A DNA stretch of 64,000 bases from Desulfobacterium sp. (GTDB taxonomy: Bacteria > Desulfobacterota > Desulfobacteria > Desulfobacterales > Desulfobacteraceae), in NCBI GenBank assembly GCA_016342325.1, contig JAEINR010000007.1, positions 1 through 64,000 of the forward strand. The letters are read 5' to 3'. The notes below the pieces were generated by a model. The model did no database searches. It was given only the letters and a program-made list of their open reading frames with translations, and had not been told where the DNA came from. Made by a program: the position numbers and the translations under genes. Positions 9,101 to 19,773 of the stretch are shown here, one piece after another. Numbering within the stretch: the first letter of the stretch is position 1; each line of letters begins with the position of its first letter.

Positions 9101-9113
9101 GGAATGAGACTCA

Positions 9114-9971
9114 TCATTGAAGGGTCTTGAGTTTTTTGGTCGCGATCTTTGCCTCGTTGGTACCGGGGTATTTTTTGATAAGCTCTTTGAGTATCAGCCT
9201 TGCATTGGCTTTCTCCCCAAGGTTTGCAAAGGCATACCCCTGCTTCAACAGGGCAGCACCCACCTTGTTTCCCTTGGCATAATTCTCAACCACCTTCTGG
9301 TACTCAAGGATCGCCTTCTCATACCACTTTTCCCGGTAGTAGCTGTCTGCAATCCAGAACCTTGCGTTGTCTGCATTGCTCGATTCAGGGTAAAGCTTCA
9401 GAAACTGTTCAAAGCCCTTACGGGCCCGGTCATACTCCTCCTGGTCCAGAAAGCGCTTGGAACCGGCATAGAGCCCTTTTTCACCGGTATCGGCCGGAGC
9501 GACTTCCGCGCCGTTGCCAGGGGCAGCCTTCCCGTCCGAGGGTTCAAACCCCATGTATTGTTCAAGAACCGTAAGCCGCTGAAAATTTTTCGACACGACA
9601 GAGTCAATCCGTGCAAGGTCGGTACCACTTTGGTCGGCCGCTTGTTTCCCCACCTGATTGAGCCGGTACTCGGACTCTTCCAAGCGTCCCAACAGCTGGC
9701 GATTATCGTGTTTTAGCTCCTCAACAAGACTCTTTAACTCGGCATAGCCTTCCCGATAGGATTTTCCGCTCTTTTGAAGCCCGAATTCGACTCGGTTGAC
9801 GGCACGGGTCACCTCTTGACTCTGCTGTTTTTCCTTGCTTATTCGACGGGAGTTGTCCATTTCAAGGGCAGTAACCCTGTTTTCAAGCATGGAAAAATCC
9901 TGGGAGGTGACGCACCCTGGAACGATAAACAAAACCAAGGAGCCAAGGGCAAGAAAGGATAAATTTCTCAT
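9114..9971 (-). CDS. cpoB: Tol-Pal system protein YbgF/CpoB, lipoprotein form
   Basis: The 285-residue periplasmic protein begins with a lipoprotein signal (LFIVPGC, Cys20). A coiled coil follows at about 25-135, then tetratricopeptide repeats at about 165-285 (YAGSKRFLDQEEYDRARKG and later units). CpoB links Tol energy to peptidoglycan synthesis during outer-membrane constriction. Most family members are soluble periplasmic proteins, so the lipobox here implies membrane anchoring. It is the last tol-pal gene, 92 bases after pal. Confidence 0.9.
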   Translation of the reverse strand: MRNLSFLALGSLVLFIVPGCVTSQDFSMLENRVTALEMDNSRRISKEKQQSQEVTRAVNRVEFGLQKSGKSYREGYAELKSLVEELKHDNRQLLGRLEESEYRLNQVGKQAADQSGTDLARIDSVVSKNFQRLTVLEQYMGFEPSDGKAAPGNGAEVAPADTGEKGLYAGSKRFLDQEEYDRARKGFEQFLKLYPESSNADNARFWIADSYYREKWYEKAILEYQKVVENYAKGNKVGAALLKQGYAFANLGEKANARLILKELIKKYPGTNEAKIATKKLKTLQ

Positions 9972-10063
9972 GGTAATACTCCAAAGACAGATTCCACGGA
10001 CGAATCAGGCGCAACAGCCGGTGTAATCAGCTGCTGCGCCTGACTGTCATGGAATTCCACTAT

Positions 10064-10660
10064 CTATTTGACAACAAAATGGGCACGCCTGTTCTTGGCC
10101 CAGGCAGCTTCGGTCGCTTCCAGGGCAAGGGGACGCTCCTCCCCGTAGCTGATGGTTACCAGGCGGGACTCTGAAATCCCTAGGTTGACCAGGAACTGTT
10201 TGGCGGAAATAGCACGCCTCTCCCCGAGGGCAAGGTTGTATTCCGTGGTTCCCCGGTCATCGCAATGTCCTTCGATGGAAACCAGAACATTTGTATTCTC
10301 CTCAAGCCAGAGCGCCTTCTCCTTGAGCAGGGTCTTTGACATGGGGCTCAGCTCAGAACTATCATAGTCAAAATGGATATCCTGGCTCTGGAATCGTCTT
10401 TCCGCAGCAGCTTTCTTAGCAAACTCAGCATCTTTCAGCTGGGCTTCCTTCAGCGCATCAGCCTTCAACTGAGCCTCTTCCATTGCCCGCTGCTTTGCAA
10501 GCGCCTCAGCCTCTGCTGCAGCTGCATCCGCTGCGCTCTGGTCAACGACAACCCCGGTGGGCGCCTCTGACATTACAGGTTTTTTAGCACAGGAAACGGT
10601 GAATACAAGACCCAATACCATGAGGGCCACTGTCAGGTTCATCAATAATCGCTTTTTCAT
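10064..10660 (-). CDS. pal: Peptidoglycan-associated lipoprotein Pal
   Basis: The product has a lipobox ending at Cys24 (FTVSC), an Ala/Glu/Lys-rich coiled linker at about 45-85 and a C-terminal OmpA-like domain ([33 protein letters not shown]) that grips peptidoglycan. The open frame extends 13 codons further upstream. The ATG at 10658-10660 is preferred because AAAGGAGGAG lies just ahead and the signal peptide then begins MKKRLL. It follows tolB by 35 bases. Confidence 0.96.
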   Translation of the reverse strand: MKKRLLMNLTVALMVLGLVFTVSCAKKPVMSEAPTGVVVDQSAADAAAAEAEALAKQRAMEEAQLKADALKEAQLKDAEFAKKAAAERRFQSQDIHFDYDSSELSPMSKTLLKEKALWLEENTNVLVSIEGHCDDRGTTEYNLALGERRAISAKQFLVNLGISESRLVTISYGEERPLALEATEAAWAKNRRAHFVVK

Positions 10661-10695
10661 CACTCCTCCTTTGATCAATTTAGATTTATTCACAC

Positions 10696-12027
10696 TCAAT
10701 TATTCTCATTTCCCTGGGACCATTCGGAACCGGTCTGGGCCCCCGCCATCAAGAGAAGGCGTCGTTGTTCCCCGCCGGTCGCAGTCATCAAAAAGATCCT
10801 TGAAACACCTTCACGGGTAGAGGTGAAGGTGATCAAACTGCCATCCGGAGACCACGAAGGGTCTTCATTGTCCCCGGCGTTGCGGGTCAGCTGAACCGGG
10901 CCGGTTCCGTCGATCCCAATAATATATATGTTTATTTCTCCCTTGACGACACCCACATAGACAATTTTGTCTCCGTCCGGAGACCAGGCGGGTGAGGTGT
11001 TGTAACGTCCCTGAAAGGTCAGGCGCCGAACCGTTTCCGTCTCCAAATCCTTAATAAAAATCTGAGGGGTTCCTGCCCTTTTGGACACGAAGGCGATCTT
11101 TTTCCCGTCGGGTGAAAACTCGGGGGAAACATCAATCCCCCAACTCTTAGTTAATCTCTTAATAATTTTCCCTTTTCCGGTCAACAAATAAATTTCCTGG
11201 TCCCCTGAGTAACTCAAGGTGGCAGCCAGGGCAAATTGACCCGGAACCCAGTCAGGAGTGATGTTTACCCCCTTGAACCGAACCGAGGTTCCCTGCTTCT
11301 GCTTCAGATTTTTTATGTAAAGATCGGGGTTCCCCTTCACATAGGACGTGTAGGCAAGATATTGCCCGTCCGAAGACCAGGATGGAGACAGGGTAATGCT
11401 GTTGAGACGGGTCACCTGTTTTGGGCGGTATCCGTCAAAATCGCAAACAAAGATCTCCTTGTTCTTTTTCACTGTGGAGACAAAGGCGAGTCGACTTGCA
11501 AAAACCCCCCGCTTTCCGGTGAGATGAAAGGAAATTTCACTACAGAAGCGGTGCACCATCCGCCGAATATCATCGGTCTGTCCGGAATAGACCTTTCCCA
11601 CAAGCAATCGCTCGGTAAAGGTGTCAAAGAGTCTCAGCTTGAGCTGCACCCCGTCGCCTGATATGACGACACCGCCGGTGACCAAAAGCTCCGCCCCCAC
11701 CACGGTCCAGTTTTTAAAGTTGACCTCGGCCCGTGAAATCCCGGTCACAGCAGGCTGCTCAATATAGGAGGCTTTCTCCAAAACCTTGATATAACCGGTA
11801 AATTCAAGGGCGTTGACAAGAACCGTTCTTGCCTCCCTGGCAAGATCACCACCGGCGTCTTGCCCCCCAAGGAGCTTGAAATCGGGGACGGCCACCGGAC
11901 TCTTCCTGAGAAAAGGGTCGCTGATATTGATATAGGCATGTTGCGCAGAAACAATCCTGGGAAATACACCCCCGATAAGGAGCACGATCATGACAGTGCA
12001 AAGCGATAAAGTTTTGTTTCCAAACAT
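10696..12027 (-). CDS. tolB: Tol-Pal translocation protein TolB
   Basis: The 443-residue periplasmic beta-propeller has a signal peptide (about residues 1-28), an N-terminal alpha/beta domain at about 35-165, and then blades with the repeated S-P-x-(W/F)-S-x-D-G motif at about 205, 295, 340 and 385. TolB binds Pal and TolA during outer-membrane constriction. It sits between tolA and pal in the standard order. Confidence 0.96.
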   Translation of the reverse strand: MFGNKTLSLCTVMIVLLIGGVFPRIVSAQHAYINISDPFLRKSPVAVPDFKLLGGQDAGGDLAREARTVLVNALEFTGYIKVLEKASYIEQPAVTGISRAEVNFKNWTVVGAELLVTGGVVISGDGVQLKLRLFDTFTERLLVGKVYSGQTDDIRRMVHRFCSEISFHLTGKRGVFASRLAFVSTVKKNKEIFVCDFDGYRPKQVTRLNSITLSPSWSSDGQYLAYTSYVKGNPDLYIKNLKQKQGTSVRFKGVNITPDWVPGQFALAATLSYSGDQEIYLLTGKGKIIKRLTKSWGIDVSPEFSPDGKKIAFVSKRAGTPQIFIKDLETETVRRLTFQGRYNTSPAWSPDGDKIVYVGVVKGEINIYIIGIDGTGPVQLTRNAGDNEDPSWSPDGSLITFTSTREGVSRIFLMTATGGEQRRLLLMAGAQTGSEWSQGNENN

Positions 12028-12035
12028 AGGCGTAT

Positions 12036-12947
12036 CTATTTCAATCCGGACGGTGAAAATTTAAGGCCGATTTCGTAGGAGGCATACCCCTTTGGAAGCG
12101 GCGACAAGGGACTCGATTTTTTGACAGCTTTCAGGACAGAATCGTCCAGGTAGCGGTTTCCGGAACGGGTTTCAAACCAGACATCCCGGATCTGACCGTT
12201 TTTCAATATCTTGATCAGCACCCTTGCCTCAAGCCCCTTATCGGCCTTGGCCAACCGCTCGTTAAACGCCCAGTTCTGGCGAATTTTGTACATCAGTTCG
12301 AGGTTGTACAGATCGATTGCAGTGTAATCGGTTTTATCGCCGGCTGCACCGGAACCGGACACATTAGCAAAGGGCCGTGAATCGCCCTGCTTTTTCACCT
12401 CTTTTGCAAGCCGTGAAAAGGCCTTACCAAGGGAATCCTGTTTCTGCTTCTCCGCGCTTTTGGCGACGTTCTTCTCCATTGTCTTCCGGGCGCTGGCAAG
12501 AACCTTGTCCCCTTGATAGGTTTTTTTCTTCAATGCCCGCTTCTTCTTTACCGGCTTTGGCTTTGGCGGTGTCTCCGGTTTCACCACCCGTACGGTTTTT
12601 TTCGCAACCGGCGCCACCGGATCCGGCGTTTCAACAGGCTTTACCAGCACAGGTTCGGGTTCAGGCGGGGTTGGGTTCTGCGCTTTCACAACCGGTTCAA
12701 CCGCTGTTCCTTGCAAGGTTTCCGTGGGTCCGGGAAGGGCCAGGGAGACAAGATCCACCTGGATTGAAGGGGGAATCACCCGCCTGGGAGACGCGTTTTG
12801 GTAGAAAAAGAGTCCCAGGATAAATCCAAGGTGCAGCAGAACTGAGACAACGTACAAGGCAATGCCGTAACTGCCATTGCTGCCCTGATCGTCCTGGAGA
12901 GATCCGCTGGCGCGATTTGATGGGTAAAAAGCATCCATTTTAACCAA
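12036..12947 (-). CDS. tolA: TolA/TonB-type energy-transducing protein
   Basis: The 303-residue protein has one N-terminal membrane segment at about 27-49. A Pro/Lys-rich spacer follows at about 75-180 and a C-terminal TonB/TolA domain at about 210-303, ending in VLKAVKKSSPLSPLPKGY and YEIGLKFSP. It spans the periplasm and passes proton-motive force from TolQR to TolB/Pal. By position between tolR and tolB it is the TolA of this cluster, although the C-terminal motif is of the general TonB kind. Confidence 0.88.
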   Translation of the reverse strand: MVKMDAFYPSNRASGSLQDDQGSNGSYGIALYVVSVLLHLGFILGLFFYQNASPRRVIPPSIQVDLVSLALPGPTETLQGTAVEPVVKAQNPTPPEPEPVLVKPVETPDPVAPVAKKTVRVVKPETPPKPKPVKKKRALKKKTYQGDKVLASARKTMEKNVAKSAEKQKQDSLGKAFSRLAKEVKKQGDSRPFANVSGSGAAGDKTDYTAIDLYNLELMYKIRQNWAFNERLAKADKGLEARVLIKILKNGQIRDVWFETRSGNRYLDDSVLKAVKKSSPLSPLPKGYASYEIGLKFSPSGLK

Positions 12948-13364
12948 TCAGGAATCGGCTTCCGCAGGAAGGGTGATCATTCCCAGGCTTTCCACGCCGG
13001 CCTGTTTCACCCGGGTCATAACATTAACGACAATGCCGTAGGGAACCTCCTTGTCTGCCCGCAGGAAGACCTCCCGTTTCTCCACGTTCCTCAAAATCGC
13101 CTCAAGTTTCTGGGTCAGGGTGGAAACACCCACGGCCTGGTCATTGATAAAAACCTGACCGTCCTTTTTCACGGAGATCACCAAGTGCTCCTCATCTGTT
13201 TTAAGGGAGGCTGAACTTGCCTGGGGCAGATCCACATCCACCCCCTGTACCATCATCGGGGCCGTCACCATGAAGATGATCAACAGAACCAGCATCACAT
13301 CGACAAAAGGCGTCACGTTGATCTCGCTCATGAGCTGATCATTGCCAAAACCCGACTGCATCAC
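12948..13364 (-). CDS. tolR: Biopolymer transport protein TolR/ExbD
   Basis: The 138-residue protein has one transmembrane segment at about 18-38, with the functional Asp in NVTPFVDVMLVLLIIFMV. A periplasmic ExbD fold ends in VMTRVKQAGVESLGMIT. With TolQ it forms the proton channel that powers TolA. It overlaps tolQ by four bases and abuts tolA. Confidence 0.95.
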   Translation of the reverse strand: MMQSGFGNDQLMSEINVTPFVDVMLVLLIIFMVTAPMMVQGVDVDLPQASSASLKTDEEHLVISVKKDGQVFINDQAVGVSTLTQKLEAILRNVEKREVFLRADKEVPYGIVVNVMTRVKQAGVESLGMITLPAEADS

Positions 13365-14080
13365 GCCCCCCTCTGTTTCTGGATATCCCGTTCGATGAGA
13401 TTCAATAGATCCGCGACAAAGCTTTGGAGTTCGGAGTCAAGGACTCGGATCCTGTCGACAAAGTAATTATAGGCCATCACCGAAGGAATGGCAACGGCAA
13501 GTCCGGCGGCCGTTGCAACAAGGGCTTCAGAGATACCGGGAGCGACCACGGCAAGGCTTGCCGATCCCGTAGAGCCGATCCCATGAAAGGTGTTCATGAT
13601 TCCCCAGACCGTGCCGAACAACCCGATGAACGGAGCCGTGTTGCCGGCGGTGGCAAGAAAGGGCACCAACTGGGAAAGGCGTCTCACCTCAACGTTGATG
13701 GATCGCCTGAGGGCACGTTTTACACTTCCGAGCCCCATAAAATTGTAATCCGACGCCCGCTCGTCCTTTGGCGCCCCATCCGACCCGTGGTTGAATTCCG
13801 AAGCCTTTTTCATCTCCAGATAGCCGGCCACAAAGACCCTGGCAACCGGGCTCGATTTCAACACCCTGGCCTTGGCAAAGGCATCGGAAAGATTCCGGCA
13901 CTGCCAGAAGAGATCAGTGAAATCAACGGATTCCCGATAGGCCTTTCTGATATACCTGAATTTGATGAATATGATGGCCCAGGAAGTGATGGAAAAGAAG
14001 AAGAGCAACAGGAGCACGAGCTTGACCACCGGGCCTGCATTGCTCAGCATATAAAAAAGTCCACTTGTTTCGGGGGTCAT
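13361..14080 (-). CDS. tolQ: Proton channel protein TolQ/ExbB
   Basis: This 239-residue inner-membrane protein has three membrane segments at about 14-37, 135-158 and 170-195. It carries the conserved AGNTAPFIGLFGTVWGIM motif and an AIPSVMAYNYF segment near the C-terminus. It is first in a tolQRAB-pal-cpoB operon. A promoter-like site and the groEL terminator lie upstream. Confidence 0.95.
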   Translation of the reverse strand: MTPETSGLFYMLSNAGPVVKLVLLLLFFFSITSWAIIFIKFRYIRKAYRESVDFTDLFWQCRNLSDAFAKARVLKSSPVARVFVAGYLEMKKASEFNHGSDGAPKDERASDYNFMGLGSVKRALRRSINVEVRRLSQLVPFLATAGNTAPFIGLFGTVWGIMNTFHGIGSTGSASLAVVAPGISEALVATAAGLAVAIPSVMAYNYFVDRIRVLDSELQSFVADLLNLIERDIQKQRGA

Positions 14081-14165
14081 ATAAGCATCCGCATCTATTC
14101 TTTTAGTTAATGATCAATTAAACCTTCGGGACAGAAGAGTATCCCGGCTACGGCAACGTAAGTAA

Positions 14166-14192
14166 GCTATACGAGCACGCCCCCCATGTCAA
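14166..14192 (-). promoter_or_regulatory. Candidate sigma-70 promoter for tol-pal operon
   Basis: On the minus strand TTGACA (14187-14192) is followed after 15 bases by TATAGC (14166-14171). The spacing is shorter than ideal. It sits between the groEL terminator and tolQ, where a promoter is needed. Confidence 0.4.
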
Positions 14193-14200
14193 GCATTCCA

Positions 14201-14236
14201 TTAAAAAAGCCCCTGCACAGGAAAGTGCAGGGGCTT
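14201..14236 (-). terminator. Rho-independent terminator of groESL
   Basis: The hairpin has a perfect 12-bp stem (aagcccctgcac / gtgcaggggctt) and a six-base loop. On the minus strand it continues into a T run. It lies 28 bases past the groEL stop codon. Confidence 0.9.
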
Positions 14237-14264
14237 AAGGGAACTAAAGCTTATGGGGACAGAC

Positions 14265-15920
<1,656 letters not shown>

Positions 15921-15982
15921 CTATATGTCCTCCGTATATTTAGTGTATATTTTTCAGTATCGATTCGCTGTGGACTAGAATA

Positions 15983-16270
15983 TTACTCGATTACGCCCAG
16001 TACGTCATCCTGGCGCATGATCAGGTAGTCTATACCCTCGATCTTCACCTCGGTACCGCCGTACTTGCTAAAAAGGATGGTATCGCCAACCTTGAGATCC
16101 ATGGGGATAAGCGTTCCGTCTTCACCCACACGACCGTTTCCGGTAGCAACGACCTTACCTTCGGCAGGTTTCTCTTTTGCTGTATCGGGGATGATGATAC
16201 CGCCTTTTGTCTTCTCAGTCTCCTCCATGCGCTCAACAAGAATCCTGTCCTGCAATGGTCTTAAACTCAT
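15983..16270 (-). CDS. groS: 10 kDa co-chaperonin GroES
   Basis: The 95-residue protein starts [17 protein letters not shown]. It has the mobile loop [19 protein letters not shown] and ends with [14 protein letters not shown]. It forms the heptameric lid on GroEL. The ATG is preceded by an AAGGAG. It is first in the groES-groEL operon. Confidence 0.98.
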   Translation of the reverse strand: MSLRPLQDRILVERMEETEKTKGGIIIPDTAKEKPAEGKVVATGNGRVGEDGTLIPMDLKVGDTILFSKYGGTEVKIEGIDYLIMRQDDVLGVIE

Positions 16271-16350
16271 GATCTAATTCTCCTTTTATTTTGAAATTGT
16301 TAGGGGTTCAACTATGTATGATATCGCAACTCCGGGATTGATGGTGGGAG

Positions 16351-16626
16351 TTACTCGTCCTTTTTGGCAGCTGGCTTGGGCTTGGGGGCTTCGCAGGTTT
16401 TCGCGGAACCTTCCGTGGCGTTGGAGGGGGAACCTCCGCTGGATTTAGACCCACCGTAATCGGTGACATACCAGCCTGAACCTTTTAAATGAAATGAACT
16501 CTGGGAGATAAGTTTATGCAGCTCTCCCTGGCAATGGCTGCAAGTGGAAAGGGGCTCTTCCGAGATCTTTTGAAAAGCCTCTTCGACCCTTCCGCAGTTT
16601 GTGCATTCATACTCATAAATCGGCAT
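16351..16626 (-). CDS. FmdB-type zinc ribbon protein
   Basis: The product of about 91 residues begins [12 protein letters not shown] and has two CxxC knuckles (CTNC at 8-11, CSHC at 27-30). This is the FmdB/CxxC_CxxC_SSSS domain found next to metabolic and regulatory genes. A low-complexity Ser/Pro/Lys tail follows. The frame is open upstream to 16671. The ATG at 16624-16626 is preferred because homologues start at MPIYEY and a GGAG lies upstream. The biological role of the family is unclear; some members regulate amidases or methylamine genes. Confidence 0.85.
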   Translation of the reverse strand: MPIYEYECTNCGRVEEAFQKISEEPLSTCSHCQGELHKLISQSSFHLKGSGWYVTDYGGSKSSGGSPSNATEGSAKTCEAPKPKPAAKKDE

Positions 16627-16719
16627 CTTAATCTGTTCTCCACTGTTTGGTGTTGTGCGTCTCAAAAACAAAGATAAAATAGTCAGTCTTTATACCTTGT
16701 CAAGGAGAAGACGTAAAAT

Positions 16720-17265
16720 TTAGACCAGTTTGTCAAAACCCGGCTCCGCCCGCCACTCCCGGTAATAGTCAAGCACGGTGGCAACCCCGTCAAGTCGAAC
16801 CCGATTCAGGATCTTCCAGGTCAGATCGTGGACCCGTCGCTCCTCTTCCATAACAGCGCCCTGGTTGGAAGCAGCCTCGTAGATCTGCTGGAACTTTGCA
16901 AACCTAACAATATGAACAAGCTCGTGAACCACGATGTATAATAAAAAAGGGAAAAACAGGAGCCGCGGCTTCTCTTCCAGGGCAGACAGGATAGCCGGAT
17001 CCTGGAGGCAGATCTTATAAAAGGTGAAAGAGGAGGACCCCAGGGATACATTTTTCTTCCTTGCCTCATACCCGACCACCTGGGCAAAAGGTCCTGTTAC
17101 CTGTTCATGGTCCGCCAGGCCCTTTGCCGTCCTGACATCATACCGACTGCGCAGCCACTGGGCCGATGACATCTTAAAGTAGTTGCTCACCAGCTCTTCG
17201 GCAAGGCAAACGGCACCATCGACCTCTTTAAGCTGCCCTTGATCAAACATAAGACACGGGTTCAT
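16720..17265 (-). CDS. Putative zinc metallopeptidase-like protein (HExxH)
   Basis: The 181-residue protein is of unknown family. A HELVH motif (His114, Glu115, His118) lies in a hydrophobic helix starting near residue 103. A downstream EEERRVHDLT (residues 140-149) could supply a further ligand, a pattern seen in gluzincin-like folds. No signal peptide is visible, so it would act in the cytoplasm. It lies between fmdB-like and hflC genes with its own spacing. Function is not inferred beyond probable zinc binding. Confidence 0.65.
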   Translation of the reverse strand: MNPCLMFDQGQLKEVDGAVCLAEELVSNYFKMSSAQWLRSRYDVRTAKGLADHEQVTGPFAQVVGYEARKKNVSLGSSSFTFYKICLQDPAILSALEEKPRLLFFPFLLYIVVHELVHIVRFAKFQQIYEAASNQGAVMEEERRVHDLTWKILNRVRLDGVATVLDYYREWRAEPGFDKLV

Positions 17266-17363
17266 CCCAAACGCTCCTATAAAAAAGAATGGACAGATTC
17301 CAAATCTATATGTTATGTATAGCGATTAACAGATTACACAGATAACTGTATAAAAATTTTATA

Positions 17364-17376
17364 AAGGAGGTGATCT
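17364..17376 (+). promoter_or_regulatory. Extended Shine-Dalgarno for the COX24-like gene
   Basis: The 13-base stretch aaaggaggtgatc is a full-length complement of the bacterial 16S rRNA 3' tail, far longer than a normal site. Its AGGAGG core sits eight bases before a TTG start. It decides the start of the short gene at 17379. Confidence 0.8.
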
Positions 17377-17378
17377 TT

Positions 17379-17477
17379 TTGGGTAGTGTTATTAAGAAAA
17401 GAAGAAAAAAGATGAGAAAACATAAACACAGAAAACTCCTTGCAAGAACAAGGCATCAGAGACGTAAGGGGAAATAA
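17379..17477 (+). CDS. AURKAIP1/COX24-domain small basic protein, TTG start
   Basis: A 32-residue, extremely basic protein reads (M)GSVIKKRRKKMRKHKHRK and ends in RTRHQRRKGK. It matches the short bacterial AURKAIP1/COX24-domain family, whose eukaryotic relatives are mitochondrial ribosome proteins, so a ribosomal role is likely by family. The TTG start gives the family's MGSVIKKRR beginning and is backed by an exceptional Shine-Dalgarno. It is alone on the plus strand inside a long minus-strand run and is easily missed because of its length and start codon. Confidence 0.88.
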   Translation: MGSVIKKRRKKMRKHKHRKLLARTRHQRRKGK

Positions 17478-17500
17478 GTGAGTTTTTGAGATATGAATTG

Positions 17501-17536
17501 CGGGGGAATGGAAACCAAATGGTTTCCATTCCCCCG
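17501..17536. terminator. Hairpin terminator between convergent genes
   Basis: A perfect 16-bp stem (cgggggaatggaaacc and its complement) has a four-base loop, AAAT. It lies 23 bases after the COX24-like stop and 10 bases after the hflC stop on the other strand. It could serve both. Flanking T tracts are short, so termination is inferred from position and stem strength. Confidence 0.7.
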
Positions 17537-17546
17537 TATTCATTTT

Positions 17547-18491
17547 CTATTTGTCTTTTATTCCCTTAAAGAACTTCATAAACTCTGAGTCCGTGGACAA
17601 AACCAGGGTTGTCGATTTATCGAGGGCCTTCTTGTAAACATCAAGGGTCCTGACAAACGAATAGAATTCAGGATCCACACCGTATCCGGATGCATAGATC
17701 TCGGTGGCCTCAGCATCCGCAAGTCCCTTGATCTCCTGGGAGGTCTTGTACGCCTCAGACCGAATCAACTGCAACTCCTTCTCCTTGTCACCCCGTATGT
17801 TGCTTGCCTCTCCCCGTCCCTCTGAACGGAACTTTTCGGCAATCTGCTTTCGTTCAGCAATCATTCGACCGTAAACCGCGGACCGCACCTTTTCAACATA
17901 GTTGATGCGCTTGATCTTGACATCCACAAGCTCAATACCCAATTGCTCAAGCTTTGGCTGGGCCTGTTCCAGGATCCGCCGGGTGATTTCGCTTCGACCC
18001 ACCTTGATCCTGTACTGGGAGTGCTTCTCCTCACCCTCCTCACCCATAATATCAAAGGTATCCATGGGCCGGTCACTGTTCCGGACGCTCTCCACCAAAC
18101 GGAAGGAGGTCAGGAAGTTCCGCATGGCAGGATCAATAATATCATCCAAACGTCCCATGGCAGTCACCATATTGTTCACGGTCTGAAAATACTTGATGGG
18201 ATCTACGATCTTCCACCTGGCAAAGGTATCGACCCAGATAAAGGTCTTGTCCTTGGTGGGAACCTGACCCGGATCACCGTCCCATTCCTGGAGATTTTTC
18301 GGAAAAAAAGTGGCTGTCTGAACAAAGGGGACCTTGAAGTTCAATCCCGGTTCCGTCACAGGCGTTCCAACCACCTTTCCAAACTGGGTGACCACCACCT
18401 GTTCCGTCTCATCAACGACATAGGCCGAAGCAAACAGGACAACGACGGCCAGAGCCAGCACCCCTACCACGACTCCTTTAAACTTCATCAT
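17547..18491 (-). CDS. hflC: FtsH protease modulator HflC
   Basis: The 314-residue protein has an N-terminal membrane anchor (about 6-25) and a periplasmic SPFH/band 7 domain at about 25-215 (VDETEQVVVTQFGKVVG, YVEKVRSAVYGRMIAER). An alpha-helical C-terminus follows. With HflK it forms the cage that modulates the FtsH protease. It overlaps hflK by four bases (ATGA). The bidirectional hairpin lies just after its stop codon. Confidence 0.95.
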   Translation of the reverse strand: MMKFKGVVVGVLALAVVVLFASAYVVDETEQVVVTQFGKVVGTPVTEPGLNFKVPFVQTATFFPKNLQEWDGDPGQVPTKDKTFIWVDTFARWKIVDPIKYFQTVNNMVTAMGRLDDIIDPAMRNFLTSFRLVESVRNSDRPMDTFDIMGEEGEEKHSQYRIKVGRSEITRRILEQAQPKLEQLGIELVDVKIKRINYVEKVRSAVYGRMIAERKQIAEKFRSEGRGEASNIRGDKEKELQLIRSEAYKTSQEIKGLADAEATEIYASGYGVDPEFYSFVRTLDVYKKALDKSTTLVLSTDSEFMKFFKGIKDK

Positions 18492-19567
18492 TTTGTACCA
18501 CCATTTCCATTGAGTCCACTGTTAAGCGCCCCGCTTCCGCCCATGTTGAGCAGGGGAAGCAGGTTTGTCTGATCCGAATCAATAACATATTTCTTTCCAA
18601 GCTGTGGCAGAACCTCGCCCATGACCTCGAGGTAAAGACGCTTTTCCGTGACTTCCTTGGCCTTGACATACTCCTCGTAAAGCGAGGTAAACCTTGCCAC
18701 GTCACCCTTGGCCCGATTGACCCGATCCAGGGCATATCCTTCGGCGTCCTTGATCACCCTTCTGGCCTCACCCCCGGCTGCGGGAATCGCTTTATTCAAT
18801 TCCTCCCTTGCCTTGTAGATGAGCTGCTCTTTTTCCTGCACCGCCTCGTTGACCTCATTGAAGGACGACTGCACCGGCTCCGGCACATTGGTTTTCTTCA
18901 TCTCGATGGTCACGATATGAATACCTGTCTCCGACTGTTTCATCTCCGCCTGGAGCCTTTCCCTTGCTGCGATGGCAATTTCTTCACGCTTGGAGATCAC
19001 CTCGTTGATGCTTCGATCTCCCACCACGGTTCGCATGGTTGCCTCGGCCATATCCCTGAGGATGGAATTCACATCCTTGACCTTGAACAGATATTTATAG
19101 GGGTCCGAAATCCTGTACTGCACGATCCAGGGCACCACGGCGACATTGAGATCACCGGTGAGCATCAGGGCCGCCCCGATATCCTCGTTATCATTGGAGA
19201 ACCTTGAGTTGTTGAAGTTCTTTGTTCTGAAACCAAACTCCTCCTTGAAAATCCGCTTGATCTTGACCTTTGTCACCCGTTCGATACCCGAAGGCATCTT
19301 GAAATTCAAACCCGGCTGGCTGATGCGGTCATACTTGCCAAACCGTTGGATCACACCGACTTCGTCCACTTCCACAGTGAAAAACATGGAACTTCCAAAA
19401 AAGAGGAGGAACAGGACGACAATCAAAAGGATCCCGCCGGGGAACCTGAAATGTTTGAATTTGTTCAGAACATCATCCATCTGGGGAGGCTTTGGTATGC
19501 CACCACCGCTCTGACTATGCTCGTACTTTTCCTGCTTCTCTCTGAGCTTATCCCAATCCCAGTTCAT
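18488..19567 (-). CDS. hflK: FtsH protease modulator HflK
   Basis: The 359-residue protein has a Gly/Pro/Gln-containing cytoplasmic N-terminus, one membrane segment at about 42-62 and a SPFH domain (VEVDEVGVIQRFGKYDRISQPGLNFKMP). A helical stretch then leads to a Gly/Asn-rich C-terminus. It is first in the hflK-hflC pair. The two encode the membrane scaffold around FtsH, which is not in this window. Confidence 0.95.
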   Translation of the reverse strand: MNWDWDKLREKQEKYEHSQSGGGIPKPPQMDDVLNKFKHFRFPGGILLIVVLFLLFFGSSMFFTVEVDEVGVIQRFGKYDRISQPGLNFKMPSGIERVTKVKIKRIFKEEFGFRTKNFNNSRFSNDNEDIGAALMLTGDLNVAVVPWIVQYRISDPYKYLFKVKDVNSILRDMAEATMRTVVGDRSINEVISKREEIAIAARERLQAEMKQSETGIHIVTIEMKKTNVPEPVQSSFNEVNEAVQEKEQLIYKAREELNKAIPAAGGEARRVIKDAEGYALDRVNRAKGDVARFTSLYEEYVKAKEVTEKRLYLEVMGEVLPQLGKKYVIDSDQTNLLPLLNMGGSGALNSGLNGNGGTK

Positions 19568-19659
19568 AAATAGATTCCTATAATGGTTATTTTAACATTT
19601 AAAAGACGTTCAAAAATAAGTCAGAATACAGCAATATCATTATTTTTCAAGGAAAAAAC

Positions 19660-19773
19660 ATGAAATCGGAGAGCAATGGAGTGGCCCTTCCCCGGGGCCT
19701 TGTCTCCCCCTTACCCGGAACCATCATATTCCCCTTGACTTCTCGTTTTCCCAGGGATAGTTTTCCCAAATGA
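19660..19773 (+). CDS. Small ORF coupled to the radical SAM gene
   Basis: A 37-codon frame (MKSESNGVALPRGLVSPLPG...) starts six bases after an AAGGA and ends in the ATGA that starts the radical SAM gene, a classic four-base translational coupling. The peptide is Pro/Arg/Ser-rich with no cysteine and no family I recognise. It may be a leader that delivers ribosomes to the next gene or a short peptide in its own right. Only the reading frame, ribosome site and overlap support it. Confidence 0.4.
   Translation: MKSESNGVALPRGLVSPLPGTIIFPLTSRFPRDSFPK

Noticed and set aside
16271..16350. CIRCE operator upstream of groES
   Set aside because: No TTAGCACTC/GAGTGCTAA inverted repeat can be found in the region.
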